Below, piece by piece: positions 9,698-21,164 of a stretch of 64,000 bases of DNA. The position numbers and the translations under genes were made by a program. The stretch comes from Terriglobia bacterium (GTDB taxonomy: Bacteria; Acidobacteriota; Terriglobia; Acidiferrales; UBA7541): the NCBI GenBank assembly GCA_020072805.1, contig JAIQGC010000005.1:35902-99901 (forward strand), in the 5' to 3' direction. A model generated the notes under the pieces. It saw only the letters and a program-made list of their open reading frames with translations, searched no databases and was not told where the DNA came from. Within the stretch, counting starts at the first letter, position 1. Each line of letters begins with the position of its first letter.

Positions 9698-10570
9698 ATG
9701 AAGATGCTTGCCAGGCTGGCCATGGCGCTGAGTTTTCTGCTGTTCGCGGCTGCGGATGCGCCGGTGACGTGCGGCCAGAGCGCGGGCGCTGCGGCGGGAC
9801 AATCCAAAGAACAATCCAAAGGAAAAGCGGAGAAGAAGCCGAATTCGGCGGCGCTGCGGCCGGAATCGCGGCTGGAGCTGGTGCGCTTCGTTTCGGGGGA
9901 ATTCGTGCACGTGCGCAAACCGCTGCCGGGAGGCAAGCAGGGATTTCTACTGCGCGCAGGCCGGCCGCTGGATCAGCAGGACCTGGACCGGCTGGTGACG
10001 CGGCGAGGGGCGGCGGTGAATACCGGAGATCCCGCGCAGATCACGCACCTGGAATTTCGCGCGCACGACATCGTGGTGGACATCAACGGCGGCGGGCGGA
10101 TCAAGAAGCGCTGGCGGGACCGGCTGCAAATTCAGTTGGGCGGGGGCGGCATGCCCATGCCCACGACGCGAACGACCACGCAGGAGAACGGGCCCGCGGG
10201 GATTCAGCCGGGCATGGGCAGCACGATTTTTCTGGAGTTTGGCAAGGCCGTGCCGGACCTGACGCCGGAGGAATTGAAGGGGCTGCTGGATCCGCTGCTG
10301 GATTTTTCGAAACAGCGGTCGGCGGCGGTGCAGTGGATTGATACGCTTCCGCCGGAGATGAAGAAAGCCATCCAGGAGAGGCGGGCGGTGGAGGGGATGG
10401 ACAGGGAGATGGTGGTGGCGGCGCTGGGCAAGCCGGAGCGCAAGGTACGCGAGCGCGACGAGCAAGGCAATGAAATCGAGGACTGGATTTACGGGCAGCC
10501 GCCGGCGATCACGATTTTCGTGCGCTTTCAGGGCGAGCGGGTTACACGCGTCAAGCAATTCCCGAAGTAG
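9698..10570 (+). CDS. Secreted hypothetical protein with BamE/SmpA-like C-terminal motif
   Basis: Signal peptide; MDREMVVAALGKPERKVRE..EDWIYG..FVRFQGERVTRVKQF. Confidence 0.6.
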   Translation: MKMLARLAMALSFLLFAAADAPVTCGQSAGAAAGQSKEQSKGKAEKKPNSAALRPESRLELVRFVSGEFVHVRKPLPGGKQGFLLRAGRPLDQQDLDRLVTRRGAAVNTGDPAQITHLEFRAHDIVVDINGGGRIKKRWRDRLQIQLGGGGMPMPTTRTTTQENGPAGIQPGMGSTIFLEFGKAVPDLTPEELKGLLDPLLDFSKQRSAAVQWIDTLPPEMKKAIQERRAVEGMDREMVVAALGKPERKVRERDEQGNEIEDWIYGQPPAITIFVRFQGERVTRVKQFPK

Positions 10571-10599
10571 TCTCCAGCCTGCAATCCAAGAACAATAAT

Positions 10600-13428
10600 C
10601 TAACGGTGCTTGAGATGGCCGTTGCGAAGCAGCCACTTCTCGGCTTCCACAGCCCAGAAGATGACCGAGCTGAGGACCAGCGTGATGGCCAGGTCCCTCA
10701 CCGGGAGCGCCGTGGTCCGGAAGATACCTTGCAGGAGGGGTACGTAGAGCAGCGCGATTTGCAGGAGCAGGGTCAGTGCCACCGCGCCGAGCAAGGGCTT
10801 GTTGGACCACAAACCGATGCGGAAGAGGGAATTGCGCTCCGAACGGATGGCCATGACATGCGCCATCTGCGAAACAGTCAGCATGGTGAAGAGAATGGTC
10901 TGCCAGTTCTCATCCCCCCTTTGCCAATAGAAATATCCGGTTCCCAGCGCCAGCAAGGCCATCAGCAGCCCCACCCAAATGACATGCAGCCCCAAGCCGC
11001 GGGAAAAGACGCTTTCCTCGGGAGGGTAGGGAGGACGGCGCATGATGTTCTCTTCGGCCGGCTCGACCCCCAAGGCCAGGGCCGGGAGTCCGTCGGTCAC
11101 CAGATTCATCCAGAGAATTTGCAGAGGCAGCAGCGGCAGAGGCATGCCCGCGAGCGGGGCAAGAATCATGACGCCGATTTCGCCCGAGTTGGTGGCCAGA
11201 ATGTAGCGGATGAATTTGCGGACGTTGTCGTAGATGACGCGGCCTTCCTCGACGGCGGCCACGATGGTGGCGAAATTGTCGTCGAGCAGCACCATGTCCG
11301 CGGCCTCCTTGGCCACTTCGGTTCCTTCTTCTCCCATGGCCACGCCAATGTCCGCCTTCTTGAGCGCCGGAGCGTCATTGACGCCATCGCCGGTCATGGC
11401 CACGATGTGCCCGCGGCGTTGCAGGCTCTCCACGATCTTGAGTTTGTGCTCCGGCGAGACTCGGGCAAAAATGGCCACGGAATCGGCCTGAGCCTCGAGT
11501 TCGCCGGCGGAGATTCGTTCGAGCTCCGGTCCTGTGATGGCCTGCCCGCTTCCCACGATTCCAATCTGCGCGCCGATGTAGCCGGCCGTGAGCGGGTGAT
11601 CTCCCGTCATCATCAATGGACGGATGCCGGCGGCCTTACAGGTCCGAATGGCCGGGGCGGATTCCGGCCGCGGCGGATCGATGAGTCCGGCCATGCCCAC
11701 AAAAATGAAGCCGTGCTCGATGACCTCGGGCTCCGCGCCGGCGGGAGGGGAATCGGCGAGGCGGAAGGCCACGCCGAGAACGCGCATTCCCTTGCGCGCC
11801 AGTTCGTCGTTGGCGGCGAGCAGGCGCTCGCGCCACTGCGGAGTCAGCGGTTCGCTCTTTCCCCCGAGCCAGAGCGATGTGCTCAGATCCAGGGAGTTCT
11901 CAACGCTTCCCTTCATGAAGACGGCCTGAGCCTGCCCGGCTTCTCCTATTGCGGCACGCAGAGGCAGGGGGATAGCCGAGGGTTCCGGAGGAATCCGGTG
12001 AACGGTACTCATTCGTTTGCGCTGGGAAGAGAACGGCACTTCGGAGATTCGCGGAAAAATACGGTCCAGCCGGCTCTTGCCCATGCCGGCGAAGGCTGCC
12101 GCCAGCACCAGGGCCACCTCCGTGGGGTCGCCGCGGGCGGCTGACGGGCCGTCCTCCCCCCGCCCAGCGGCGGACTCGATGGCGTTGTTGCACAAAGCGC
12201 CTCCGGCCAGCAGCAGCGCAAGGCCGGGGTGGGAGAGGGCAGCTTCGGCAAGGCCGGTCCCGGCGTCGTGCGGGGAAGTGAGATTCATCTCCCAGTCCGG
12301 AAGCGCCAGCACAGCGACCGTCATGCGGTTCTCGGTGAGCGTGCCGGTCTTGTCCGAGCAGATGACCGTTACCGATCCGAGGGTCTCAACCGCGGGGAGT
12401 TTGCGGATCAGCGCTTTGCGGCGCAGCATGCGCTGGGCGCCGAGGGTCAGGGCGATGGTGACGATGGCGGGCAGGCCTTCGGGAACGGCGGCGACGCCGA
12501 TGCTGACCGCCGTGAGCAGCATCAGCTTCAACTCCTCGCCGCGGAGCATGCCGAGAACGAAAATGAAGGCCACAATCAAAAACGCGGCCGCTGCAAGATT
12601 CTTCCCCAGCCGCTCGAGACGCCGCTGCAAAGGCGTGGGCTCGCGCTCCACGCTCTCGATCATCTGCGCGATGCGGCCCAGTTCGGTGCCCATGCCCGTG
12701 GCCGTCACCGCGGCCAGGCCCCGGCCCGCGGTGACCAGCGTACCTAGGTAAACCATATTGCGGCGGTCGCCCAGGGGAAGCTCCGGATCGTGAAGGGCAT
12801 CGGCCGTCTTGGGGACGGGCTGCGACTCCCCGGTCAGAGCAGCTTCCTGTGTCTGCACATCGGCGCTTTGTAGCAGCCGCCCGTCGGCGGCCACCAGGTT
12901 CCCGGCTTCGAGCAGGAGGATGTCGCCGGGGACCAGGTCCTGCGCCGGAATTTCGCGCAGGCGTCCTTCGCGGCGCACGCTCACGCGGGGAACGGCCAGT
13001 TTCCGCAGGGCGGCGATGGCCTTTTCGGCGCGGTACTCCTGGGCGAACCCGAGGAGGGCATTCAGCACGACAATGGAGAGAATGGCCGCGGCATCCTTGT
13101 AGTCGGTCAGCAGGATGGAGATGACCGCGGCGGCAATAAGAATGACAACCAGAACGGAGGTCAGCTGCTCCGCGAGAATTTTCCAGGGGCTGGCCCCGGT
13201 GGATTTGTCAATCTCGTTTTTCCCATGAACAGCGAGCCTGCGCGCGGCTTCGGCGTCGGAAAGGCCCAAAGCGGCGTCGCTTTCAAGCGTCACGACCGTG
13301 GTTTCCGGGCTGAGCAGGTGCCAAAGGACCGGGGCGGCCCCTGTGTCAAGAGGGGGTGTGGTTCTGGGAGGAACCTCAGGGGCGGCTGGGTTCGTGGCGG
13401 GAGCACGGACTGGAAATAGGTCCGGCAT
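10600..13428 (-). CDS. Cation-translocating P-type ATPase (Ca2+ ATPase-like)
   Basis: [37 protein letters not shown]-terminal cation ATPase domain. Confidence 0.95.
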   Translation of the reverse strand: MPDLFPVRAPATNPAAPEVPPRTTPPLDTGAAPVLWHLLSPETTVVTLESDAALGLSDAEAARRLAVHGKNEIDKSTGASPWKILAEQLTSVLVVILIAAAVISILLTDYKDAAAILSIVVLNALLGFAQEYRAEKAIAALRKLAVPRVSVRREGRLREIPAQDLVPGDILLLEAGNLVAADGRLLQSADVQTQEAALTGESQPVPKTADALHDPELPLGDRRNMVYLGTLVTAGRGLAAVTATGMGTELGRIAQMIESVEREPTPLQRRLERLGKNLAAAAFLIVAFIFVLGMLRGEELKLMLLTAVSIGVAAVPEGLPAIVTIALTLGAQRMLRRKALIRKLPAVETLGSVTVICSDKTGTLTENRMTVAVLALPDWEMNLTSPHDAGTGLAEAALSHPGLALLLAGGALCNNAIESAAGRGEDGPSAARGDPTEVALVLAAAFAGMGKSRLDRIFPRISEVPFSSQRKRMSTVHRIPPEPSAIPLPLRAAIGEAGQAQAVFMKGSVENSLDLSTSLWLGGKSEPLTPQWRERLLAANDELARKGMRVLGVAFRLADSPPAGAEPEVIEHGFIFVGMAGLIDPPRPESAPAIRTCKAAGIRPLMMTGDHPLTAGYIGAQIGIVGSGQAITGPELERISAGELEAQADSVAIFARVSPEHKLKIVESLQRRGHIVAMTGDGVNDAPALKKADIGVAMGEEGTEVAKEAADMVLLDDNFATIVAAVEEGRVIYDNVRKFIRYILATNSGEIGVMILAPLAGMPLPLLPLQILWMNLVTDGLPALALGVEPAEENIMRRPPYPPEESVFSRGLGLHVIWVGLLMALLALGTGYFYWQRGDENWQTILFTMLTVSQMAHVMAIRSERNSLFRIGLWSNKPLLGAVALTLLLQIALLYVPLLQGIFRTTALPVRDLAITLVLSSVIFWAVEAEKWLLRNGHLKHR

Positions 13429-13740
13429 AATTACTAACGCAGCAGAGGAAGGGGTGTGCGGAAAGCCTCATTGCTGCAACTCCAGTTTACCTCAAGGGCC
13501 GGGCGAGAGAGGAGGATTGGGAGGTGGAGTGCGGCCGGTCTTGTGGAAAGCAGGCCGTTCAGCTCGGCGGGCTGGGGCACCGTCCCACTGGCTCCTCCGC
13601 CTGCTCCGAGCCATGCTAAAATGTCCCGTTAGTTGCCCCTTCTCCTGGTTCGTTACTGCGCCGCGCATGCCTTGCGTGATGAACCCGGTGTTTCGTCCGC
13701 CGCGGCCCGAGAAACTTCGGCCGCAGAGAGAAGGTACCGC

Positions 13741-15063
13741 ATGTCCGCTGCAAGCCCGCAGTCGCAATACGTTCATAAACTCACCACCGCGGAAGCCGCC
13801 GCTGCCATGATCGCCGATGGCAGCGTCCTCTGCGTGGCCCTCGGCGTGGGCGCCCCCGTTGCCCTGGCGGGCGCTGTCGCCGGGCGGGTCCGCTCCGGCG
13901 CCCTCAAGGATCTGCACCTTGTCTACCAGCAGGCCCTGAAGCCTATGGCGGACACGCTCATTCAGCCCGACATCCTGGAGAAGGTCGATGCCCGCAACTT
14001 CTTCATCGGCGAGCCCGACCGCGAAATGATCAATCGCGGCATCGCCGAAGGCCGCAAATACATCTCCTACATTCCCTGCAACTTCAGTCAGATTCCCCGG
14101 GCCCTGACCGAAGCGATCCACGTGAACACCTTCGTGGTCACCGTCTCCCCCATGGATGTCTCGGGCCATTTCAGTCTGGGCACCAACAACGACTACGCCT
14201 CCACGGTCATCCGCCACTGCGACCGCGTGGTGGTGGAGGTAAATCGTTACATGCCGCGCGTCTTTGGAGATTCCGCCGTGCACGTCTCCGAGGTCCAAGC
14301 CATCGTCGAGAATCACGTGCCGCTGCCCGAATTTCCCCTGCGCGAGCCCGATGAAGACGCCCTGGCCATCGGCAAGACGATCGCCGCGATGATCCCCGAC
14401 GGCGGCACACTGCAGTTCGGCATCGGCAACCTCCCCACCGGTGTAGCGCGCTTCCTGGGCAACCACAACGACCTGGGCATTCACAGCGAGCTTCTTAGTC
14501 CGCCTTTGGCGGACCTGATTCAGCGCGGAGTCATCAACGGGCGGAAAAAGACGCTGCACCCGCGCAAGCATGTCTTCACCATTGCCCTGGGCAACGCCGC
14601 GATGTACTCCTTCATGAACGACAACCCTGCGATGGAGAGCTACGCCTCGTCCTACGTCAACGATCTGCGCATCATCGCCGCACACGACAACCTGATCTCC
14701 GTCAACACGGCCATTGAGATCGATCTCTACGGGCAGGTCAACGCGGAATTCGTCAACGGGCACCAGTACAGCGGGGCCGGGGGCCAGTTCGATTTCGTCA
14801 AGGGGGCTTCGCTCTCGCGCGGCGGGAAGTCCTTCATCGCCCTGAAGTCCGCCGCAAAAAAAGAGACCATCTCCTGCATTGTTCCGCGCGTACAGATGGC
14901 TACCGACACGCGCATGGACGTCGAGCACGTCGTCACCGAATACGGCTGTGTCAACCTGCGCGGACGCTCCACCCGGGACCGCGCCCTGGCCCTTATCAGT
15001 ATCGCCCACCCCGGCTTCCGCGAGGAGCTCACCGCGCACGCCAGGCAGATCAACTTGATCTAG
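13741..15063 (+). CDS. Acetyl-CoA hydrolase/transferase family (4-hydroxybutyrate CoA-transferase-like)
   Basis: GGTLQFGIGNLPTGVARFL, EIDLYGQVNAE, GGAGGQFDF-like (YSGAGGQFDFVKGA), EYGCVNLRGRS. Confidence 0.85.
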   Translation: MSAASPQSQYVHKLTTAEAAAAMIADGSVLCVALGVGAPVALAGAVAGRVRSGALKDLHLVYQQALKPMADTLIQPDILEKVDARNFFIGEPDREMINRGIAEGRKYISYIPCNFSQIPRALTEAIHVNTFVVTVSPMDVSGHFSLGTNNDYASTVIRHCDRVVVEVNRYMPRVFGDSAVHVSEVQAIVENHVPLPEFPLREPDEDALAIGKTIAAMIPDGGTLQFGIGNLPTGVARFLGNHNDLGIHSELLSPPLADLIQRGVINGRKKTLHPRKHVFTIALGNAAMYSFMNDNPAMESYASSYVNDLRIIAAHDNLISVNTAIEIDLYGQVNAEFVNGHQYSGAGGQFDFVKGASLSRGGKSFIALKSAAKKETISCIVPRVQMATDTRMDVEHVVTEYGCVNLRGRSTRDRALALISIAHPGFREELTAHARQINLI

Positions 15064-15301
15064 CATAAAGACACAAAGCGCGGAGAGGTTCTTCGCCCGC
15101 GGGCAAGGCGGGCGAGGAAAATGCGGTTCCTCGCTTCGCTCGCGATCCTGCCGCACCCGCCAAACGGGCATCCCTGCTTTTGCGCCGGCGGCGTGCCGGG
15201 CGCGTTGACAATTGCGCATCAGACACCTAGCATGAAAAGCAGTTAAACGACGCGAACGCGCGCTTTGCCTTGCGGATCGCGGCCAACTGCTCGGAGGAAT
15301 C

Positions 15302-16306
15302 ATGCCCATCAAGGTTGGAATCAACGGCTTCGGCCGCATCGGACGCAACATCATGCGCACGACGCTGGACGACAAGAACATCGAGGTGGTGGCGGTGAAT
15401 GACGTCACCGACGCGGCCACGCTGGCGCACCTGCTCAAGTACGATTCGATTCTGGGGAATCTGCCGCACAAAGTCACGCACACCGAGGACACGATTGCGG
15501 TCGAGGGCAAGAGCTTCAAGGTATTCAAGGTCAAAGATCCGGCGGAGATTGACTGGGCCTCGGTGGGCGCGGAAATCGTGGTGGAATCCACGGGCCTTTT
15601 CACCAAAGGGGTGGACGCGAAAAAGCACCTGCGCGGCACGGTGAAAAAGGTGATTATCTCGGCTCCGGCGGACGGCCCGGACCACACGCTGGTGCTGGGC
15701 GTGAACGACAAGACCTACGATCCGGCCAAGCATAACGTGGTTTCCAACGCCTCGTGCACCACCAACTGCCTGGCGCCGGTGGCCAAGGTGCTTCAAGACA
15801 CTTTTGGAATCGTCAGCGGAACGATGACCACGATTCACTCCTACACGAATGACCAGAAGCTGCTGGACCTGCCGCACAAGGACCTGCGCCGGGCGCGCGC
15901 CGCGGCGTTAAACATGATTCCCAGCTCGACCGGAGCGGCCAAGGCGCTGCACCTGGTGATCCCGGAGCTGAAGGGGAAGCTCGACGGCTACGCCATGCGC
16001 GTGCCCACGCCGAATGTGAGCGTGGTGGACGTGACCGTCTTCACGGAGAAGCCGGCGACGGTCCAAACGGTCAACGCGGCGCTGAAGGCCGCCGCCGAAG
16101 GCCCCATGAAGGGGATTCTCGGCTATACCGAGGAGGAATTGGTCTCCGCGGACTTCAAGGGCGATCCGCACTCCTCGATTGTGGATGCGGGTTACACCAA
16201 AGTCGTGGGCGACCGCTGCGTGAAGGTGCTGGCGTGGTATGACAATGAGTGGGGCTATTCCTGCCGCTGCCGGGATTTGATCAAGTTCATGGCGGGAAAA
16301 TTCTAG
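15302..16306 (+). CDS. gap: Glyceraldehyde-3-phosphate dehydrogenase
   Basis: [36 protein letters not shown]. Confidence 0.97.
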   Translation: MPIKVGINGFGRIGRNIMRTTLDDKNIEVVAVNDVTDAATLAHLLKYDSILGNLPHKVTHTEDTIAVEGKSFKVFKVKDPAEIDWASVGAEIVVESTGLFTKGVDAKKHLRGTVKKVIISAPADGPDHTLVLGVNDKTYDPAKHNVVSNASCTTNCLAPVAKVLQDTFGIVSGTMTTIHSYTNDQKLLDLPHKDLRRARAAALNMIPSSTGAAKALHLVIPELKGKLDGYAMRVPTPNVSVVDVTVFTEKPATVQTVNAALKAAAEGPMKGILGYTEEELVSADFKGDPHSSIVDAGYTKVVGDRCVKVLAWYDNEWGYSCRCRDLIKFMAGKF

Positions 16307-16311
16307 GAGCA

Positions 16312-16394
16312 GTGACTCGTGACTGGTGACTCGTGGGAGATCAATCAACCCAACCGCTTTTTCACGGGTCGCAAGTCACGAAACACGAGTCACG
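16312..16394. repeat. Imperfect inverted repeat in the gap-pgk spacer
   Basis: Left arm agtgactcgtgactggtgactcgtg; right arm gtcgcaagtcacgaaacacgagtcacg. Confidence 0.65.
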
Positions 16395-16414
16395 TTTTTC
16401 GATGAACGGCGAAC

Positions 16415-17623
16415 ATGAATAAATTGACGATGGACGATCTGGACCTGCGGGGGAAGCGCGTCTTTATCCGCGTGGACTTCAACGTGCCGTTGAAGGATGG
16501 CGTGGTGACCGACGACACGCGCATCCGGGAGACGCTGCCGACGCTGCGGCTGGCGATTGCCAAGGGCGGGCGGATTGTGCTGGCTTCGCATCTGGGCAGG
16601 CCCAAGGGGGCGCCGGAGGCCAAGTATTCGCTGCTGCCGGCGGCGAAGAAGCTGGAAGAGATTCTTGGCCGCATGGTGGAGTTTTCCCCGGAAACCGTGG
16701 GAGGAGTGGCGGAGGCGCGCAGCCGGGCGCTGGCCGACGGCGAAATTCTGCTGCTGGAGAATGTGCGTTTTTATCCGGGGGAGGAAAAAAACGACGAGGT
16801 GTTTTCGAAACAGCTGGCGGCGCTGTGCGACGGCTTGTATATCTGCGATGCGTTTGGTTCGGCGCACCGGGCGCACGCTTCGGTGGCGGGCATCACGCGG
16901 TTTGTGAAGCAGGCCGCGGCGGGCAGGCTGATGGAGAAGGAACTGGAATATCTGGGCAAGGCGCTCACCAATCCGGCGCGGCCGTTCGTGGCCATCCTGG
17001 GCGGGGCCAAGGTTTCCGACAAAATTGAAGTGGTTGAAAACCTGATGAAGGTGGCCGACGCCATGCTCATCGGCGGCGGAATGGCTTATACATTCCTGAA
17101 GGCGCAAGGGCTGCCCATCGGCAAGTCGCTGGTGGAAGCGGACAAGGTGGAACTGGCGGCGCGGCTGCTGGCGGAAGCCAAGAGCCGGAATTTCCGGCTG
17201 ATGCTGCCGCTGGACCATGTGGTGGCGGCGGAGTTCAAAGCCGACGCGCTGAACCATGCCTGCGGCGTCGCCGAGACCGCGGCGGAAGAGATGGGGCTGG
17301 ACATCGGGCCGCGCAGCATCGCGGCGTACGCGGCGGAAATTTCCCGGGCGAAAACAATCGTGTGGAACGGGCCGATGGGCGTTTTCGAAATGCCCGCGTT
17401 CGCCCGAGGCACGCTGGAGGTGGCCAAAGCGGTGGCGGCGGCCACGGACGCCGGCGCGGTGTCGGTGGTCGGGGGCGGAGATTCGGTGGCGGCGGTGCAC
17501 CAGTCCGGCGTGGCCGGGAGAATTTCACACATATCGACGGGCGGCGGCGCTTCGCTGGAGTTCCTGGCCGGGCGCAAACTTCCCGGCGTGGAAGCGCTGA
17601 CGGATAAGGGGCGGGCGGCATGA
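16415..17623 (+). CDS. pgk: Phosphoglycerate kinase
   Basis: [36 protein letters not shown]. Confidence 0.97.
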   Translation: MNKLTMDDLDLRGKRVFIRVDFNVPLKDGVVTDDTRIRETLPTLRLAIAKGGRIVLASHLGRPKGAPEAKYSLLPAAKKLEEILGRMVEFSPETVGGVAEARSRALADGEILLLENVRFYPGEEKNDEVFSKQLAALCDGLYICDAFGSAHRAHASVAGITRFVKQAAAGRLMEKELEYLGKALTNPARPFVAILGGAKVSDKIEVVENLMKVADAMLIGGGMAYTFLKAQGLPIGKSLVEADKVELAARLLAEAKSRNFRLMLPLDHVVAAEFKADALNHACGVAETAAEEMGLDIGPRSIAAYAAEISRAKTIVWNGPMGVFEMPAFARGTLEVAKAVAAATDAGAVSVVGGGDSVAAVHQSGVAGRISHISTGGGASLEFLAGRKLPGVEALTDKGRAA

Positions 17624-18369
17624 GGCGCAGGGTGATCGCGGGAAATTGGAAGATGTACAAGACGCAGGCGGAGACGCGCGCGTTTTTCACCGCGTTTCTG
17701 CCGCTGGTGGCGGGCGCCGGCCATTGCGACATCGTGATTGCGCCGCCGTATCCGTCCCTCGCAGCGGCGGCGGAGGCGGCCCGGGGCAGCGCCGTGGGAA
17801 TCGCCGCGCAAAACGTTTTTTGGGAGAAGGAAGGCGCTTTCACCGGAGAAGTTTCCGCGGGGATGCTGGCGGAGGCGGGCTGCCGATACGCGATCATCGG
17901 GCATTCCGAGCGGCGGCAGTTTTTCGGCGAAACCGACGAAACCGTGGCCAAACGCAGCAAGGCCGCGCTGGCCGCCGGGCTTACCCCCATCGTCTGCGTG
18001 GGGGAACTGCTGGCGGAGCGCGAGGGCGGCAAGACGGAAGAGGTGCTCGGGCGGCAATTCCGTGGCGGGCCGGGTTCGTTGACCGCCGAGGAATTCTCCC
18101 GTATTCTGTTAGCGTACGAGCCGGTGTGGGCGATCGGAACCGGGCGCGTGGCCACGCCGGAAATCGCGGCGGCGGCGCACCGGAGCCTGCGGCAGTGCGC
18201 GGCGGAAAAGTTTTCCGCGGCAGCCGCGTCCGCGCTGCGCATACTCTACGGCGGCAGCGTCAAACCTGACAACATCAAGGGATTGATGGCGCAGGAAGAG
18301 CTGGACGGGGCGCTGGTGGGCGGCGCGAGCCTGGATGCGAAATCGTTCGCCGCGATTGTGAATCATTGA
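17620..18369 (+). CDS. tpiA: Triosephosphate isomerase
   Basis: AGNWKMYKT, IIGHSERRQFFGE, AYEPVWAIGTG, ILYGGSVKPDN. Confidence 0.97.
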   Translation: MRRRVIAGNWKMYKTQAETRAFFTAFLPLVAGAGHCDIVIAPPYPSLAAAAEAARGSAVGIAAQNVFWEKEGAFTGEVSAGMLAEAGCRYAIIGHSERRQFFGETDETVAKRSKAALAAGLTPIVCVGELLAEREGGKTEEVLGRQFRGGPGSLTAEEFSRILLAYEPVWAIGTGRVATPEIAAAAHRSLRQCAAEKFSAAAASALRILYGGSVKPDNIKGLMAQEELDGALVGGASLDAKSFAAIVNH

Positions 18370-18382
18370 GAGGGAGCGGGAA

Positions 18383-18817
18383 ATGCCGAGTGCCGTGAAA
18401 TGGGCGATTGCCCTGTTGTTGGGAGTCGCAGTCATCGTGGTGGGCTGGAAGTGGGCCGGATGGCTGCTGACGTCGTTTTTCGTGATGAACTGTTTCGTGC
18501 TGATCATCGTGGTGCTGCTGCAGAGCGGCAAGGCGGCGGACCTGGCGGGCGCCTTTGGAGGCTCGGGCAGCCAAACGGCCTTCGGGCCGCGCGGCGCGGC
18601 CAATGTGCTTTCGCGGGCGACGACTTGGTGCGCCATCATGTTCATGATCTGCGCGCTGGCGCTGGTCCTGCGGCAGGATAAGACAGTGTCCAAGGGGAAT
18701 TCGATTCTGGAGCGGGTCTCGAAGCCGGCACCGGTGAAGCCCGCGGCCCCTGCTTCCGTTCCGGTCACTCCGGCGCAGCAAGCCCCGGCAGCGCCTCAGC
18801 CCGCCGCCAAGCCCTGA
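18383..18817 (+). CDS. secG: Preprotein translocase subunit SecG
   Basis: LLQSGKAADLAGAFGGSGSQTAFGPRGAANVLSRATTW. Confidence 0.9.
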   Translation: MPSAVKWAIALLLGVAVIVVGWKWAGWLLTSFFVMNCFVLIIVVLLQSGKAADLAGAFGGSGSQTAFGPRGAANVLSRATTWCAIMFMICALALVLRQDKTVSKGNSILERVSKPAPVKPAAPASVPVTPAQQAPAAPQPAAKP

Positions 18818-18956
18818 CGTTTTTTCGCCTCGCTTGCGGGGGAGGGTACCCGCGGCTACAATGGCATCTCCTGATCCCGCAGCGGAAGTTCGGCAACTAG
18901 CCGGGGAACAGGGGTTTGCAACATCAGCAGTAAGGTTTTTCTCGTAGTGCAACAGT

Positions 18957-19043
18957 GCGGCAGTGGCGGAATTGGCAGACGCACCAGCTTGAGGGGCTGG
19001 CGGTAGCAATACCGTGGAGGTTCGAGTCCTCTCTGCCGCACCA
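18957..19043 (+). tRNA. tRNA-Leu (anticodon GAG), CCA encoded
   Basis: GCGGCAG/CTGCCGC acceptor, ccagc-TTGAGGG-gctgg anticodon arm, long variable arm, GGTTCGAGTCC T-arm, terminal ACCA. Confidence 0.95.
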
Positions 19044-19206
19044 ACTTTTCCTTGAATTCAATGCGGCCCCGTGCGGAGCCGTTTCCTTCCGTTCCCATCG
19101 AAAACTGCAAATTGTATTTTAGCTTGCGACTAAACAGTCGATCCGGCTGATGGCACAGCGGGCGGGGCAAGCTCCGCCCCTGCGTGAGGCTCGTGAGAAA
19201 TACGTA

Positions 19207-20820
19207 CTAGGGGATGACGGCGGCGACTTCGTTGGAGTTGACGCTTTCGGCGCCGGCGGAGTCCACGGCGGTGGTCACGTAGTAGTAGGTCGTGGCGGAT
19301 TGCACGCTGCTGTCGGTGTAGTTGGTGAGGGCCACGGCGCTCGCGTTGAGCCTGGTGTAGGGCCCGCCGGAAACCGATCCGCGGTAGACGAAGTACCCCG
19401 CGACGGAGGAGCTGCTGGCCAGCCAGCTTAGACCCACGCTATGGGAGAGCACGCCCGAACCGGACAGAGAAACGCTGGCCGGTGAATTGGCGGCATTGCT
19501 GGTGACGGCGACGCTTCCCGAGAAGCTGCCGGATGCGGCGGGGGAGAAACTGACGTTGAAGGCTGCGGATTGTCCGGCGGCAAGAGTCAGCGGCAGCGCC
19601 AGGCCGCCGGCGGAAAAGGACGAGCCGGTGACGGTGAGCTGAGAAACACTCACGCTGGAGTTTCCGGTGTTGGAAAGAGTGACGGATTGCGTGGCCGAGG
19701 CGGCCACGGTGACGTTGCCGAAACTCAGCGCGGTGGGGCTGGCGGAAAGTTGCAGCGTGGAGGTGACTCCCGATCCGCTCAGGGAAATGGAGGTGGGCGA
19801 AGTGGGCGCGTTGCTGGTGAGCGCGAGGCTGCCGGTTACGCTGCCGGCGGTGGAGGGAGCAAAGCTCACGGTGAAGGAAGAGGACTGGGCCGGGGCGAGG
19901 CTCAGCGGCAGGGTGAGGCCGCTGAGGCCGAAGCCCGCGCCGGTGAGCGCGGCCTTACTGATGGTCAAGGTGGCGCTGCCGGGATTGCTCACCTGCACGG
20001 TCTGGGTATTGGACGTGCCCGTGGTCACGTTGCCGAAGGTGATGCTGCCGGGGGGCACGGAGATTTGCGGCTGCACGCCGGTGCCGGAAAGGGAGATTGT
20101 GGCCGGAGAATTGGTGGCATTGCTCACGATGGAGACGCCTCCTGGGGCGCTGCCTGTGGCCGTGGGGGCGAAGCTGACGCTGAGGGAGGCGGATTGCCCG
20201 GCAGCCAGACTGAGCGGAAGAGTAATCCCGCCGGCGGTGAACCCTGACCCCGTGGCGGTGATCTGGCTGATCGTTACCGCGCTGTTGCCGGTGTTGCTGA
20301 GCGCCACGCTCTGCGAGCTGGATGAGCCGAGCAGAACATTGCCGAAGCTAAGGCTGGTGGCGCCAGGCGAAAGTAGATAGGTCGCGGTGGTCGGCGCAGC
20401 GGAGCCGGTGCTGCCGGTGCCGCCGGTGCCGCTCAAAGGCACGGTGATCAGTCCGCCGGATGTCCGGTTCAGACTGAAGAGGAGCTTGGCGGAGAAGCTT
20501 CCCGCCGTGTCCGGTCGAAAGACGACCTGAAAGGAAGCGTTCTGGCCGCCCTGCAGGGTCAGGGGCAGCGCCGGCCCGGAAAGGATGAACTGCGGCAGGC
20601 CGCTGGAAGCCTGCAGGATGGTGACGCTCTGCTTGCCCAGGTTGGTCAGAACGACGGTGGATGGGGCGCTGCTTGATCCGACGGCGACGGAGCCGAAACT
20701 CAAAGAAGATGGCGAACTGGAAACACCCGCGTCGGCGACCACCACGCCGGTACAGCCGTAAATCATCATCCCTGCAAGACCGAATGCACACACCCGTAGC
20801 CATTTGTTGAAACGCATCAT
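19207..20820 (-). CDS. Lipoprotein with tandem choice-of-anchor-D (ASH-like) repeats and C-terminal FnIII-like domain
   Basis: MIYGC lipobox; repeated unit of about 100 aa LSFGNV..SVTLSNTGNS..LPLTLAAGQSA..SLSGSG. Confidence 0.8.
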   Translation of the reverse strand: MMRFNKWLRVCAFGLAGMMIYGCTGVVVADAGVSSSPSSLSFGSVAVGSSSAPSTVVLTNLGKQSVTILQASSGLPQFILSGPALPLTLQGGQNASFQVVFRPDTAGSFSAKLLFSLNRTSGGLITVPLSGTGGTGSTGSAAPTTATYLLSPGATSLSFGNVLLGSSSSQSVALSNTGNSAVTISQITATGSGFTAGGITLPLSLAAGQSASLSVSFAPTATGSAPGGVSIVSNATNSPATISLSGTGVQPQISVPPGSITFGNVTTGTSNTQTVQVSNPGSATLTISKAALTGAGFGLSGLTLPLSLAPAQSSSFTVSFAPSTAGSVTGSLALTSNAPTSPTSISLSGSGVTSTLQLSASPTALSFGNVTVAASATQSVTLSNTGNSSVSVSQLTVTGSSFSAGGLALPLTLAAGQSAAFNVSFSPAASGSFSGSVAVTSNAANSPASVSLSGSGVLSHSVGLSWLASSSSVAGYFVYRGSVSGGPYTRLNASAVALTNYTDSSVQSATTYYYVTTAVDSAGAESVNSNEVAAVIP

Positions 20821-21164
20821 TTCCCCCGGGCTATTTTTTTAAACAGCGCGTAAACTCTGGCTGGGAGAGGACCGCAGAGATTCGCTGTTCTTTCACGCCC
20901 ACTCTACAGGGGAAGAGTAAGCGAGAGGGAAACGCGCGGCTACTGGCGTGAAGGTCAGATTTGGAGCAGGCCGCGCCGTTCCTTCGTGCCGGGAAAAAAC
21001 CTGTCCTGGACTGGACGCGAGGGGCAACGAGTACAGGAAAAGTGCACTGTCCTTATTCCAAGATGGGTCTAATGCGATGAATCAGAAATGAAATGCGGGC
21101 GAGAGAAGGGAAGGGGAATGCGCGGAAAAGAAGAAGGCGGCGCCCGAAGACGCCGCCCGAAGAA

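Noticed and set aside
13492-15711. 739-aa minus-strand ORF
   Set aside because: Antisense to the CoA-transferase gene and gap; no recognisable domains.
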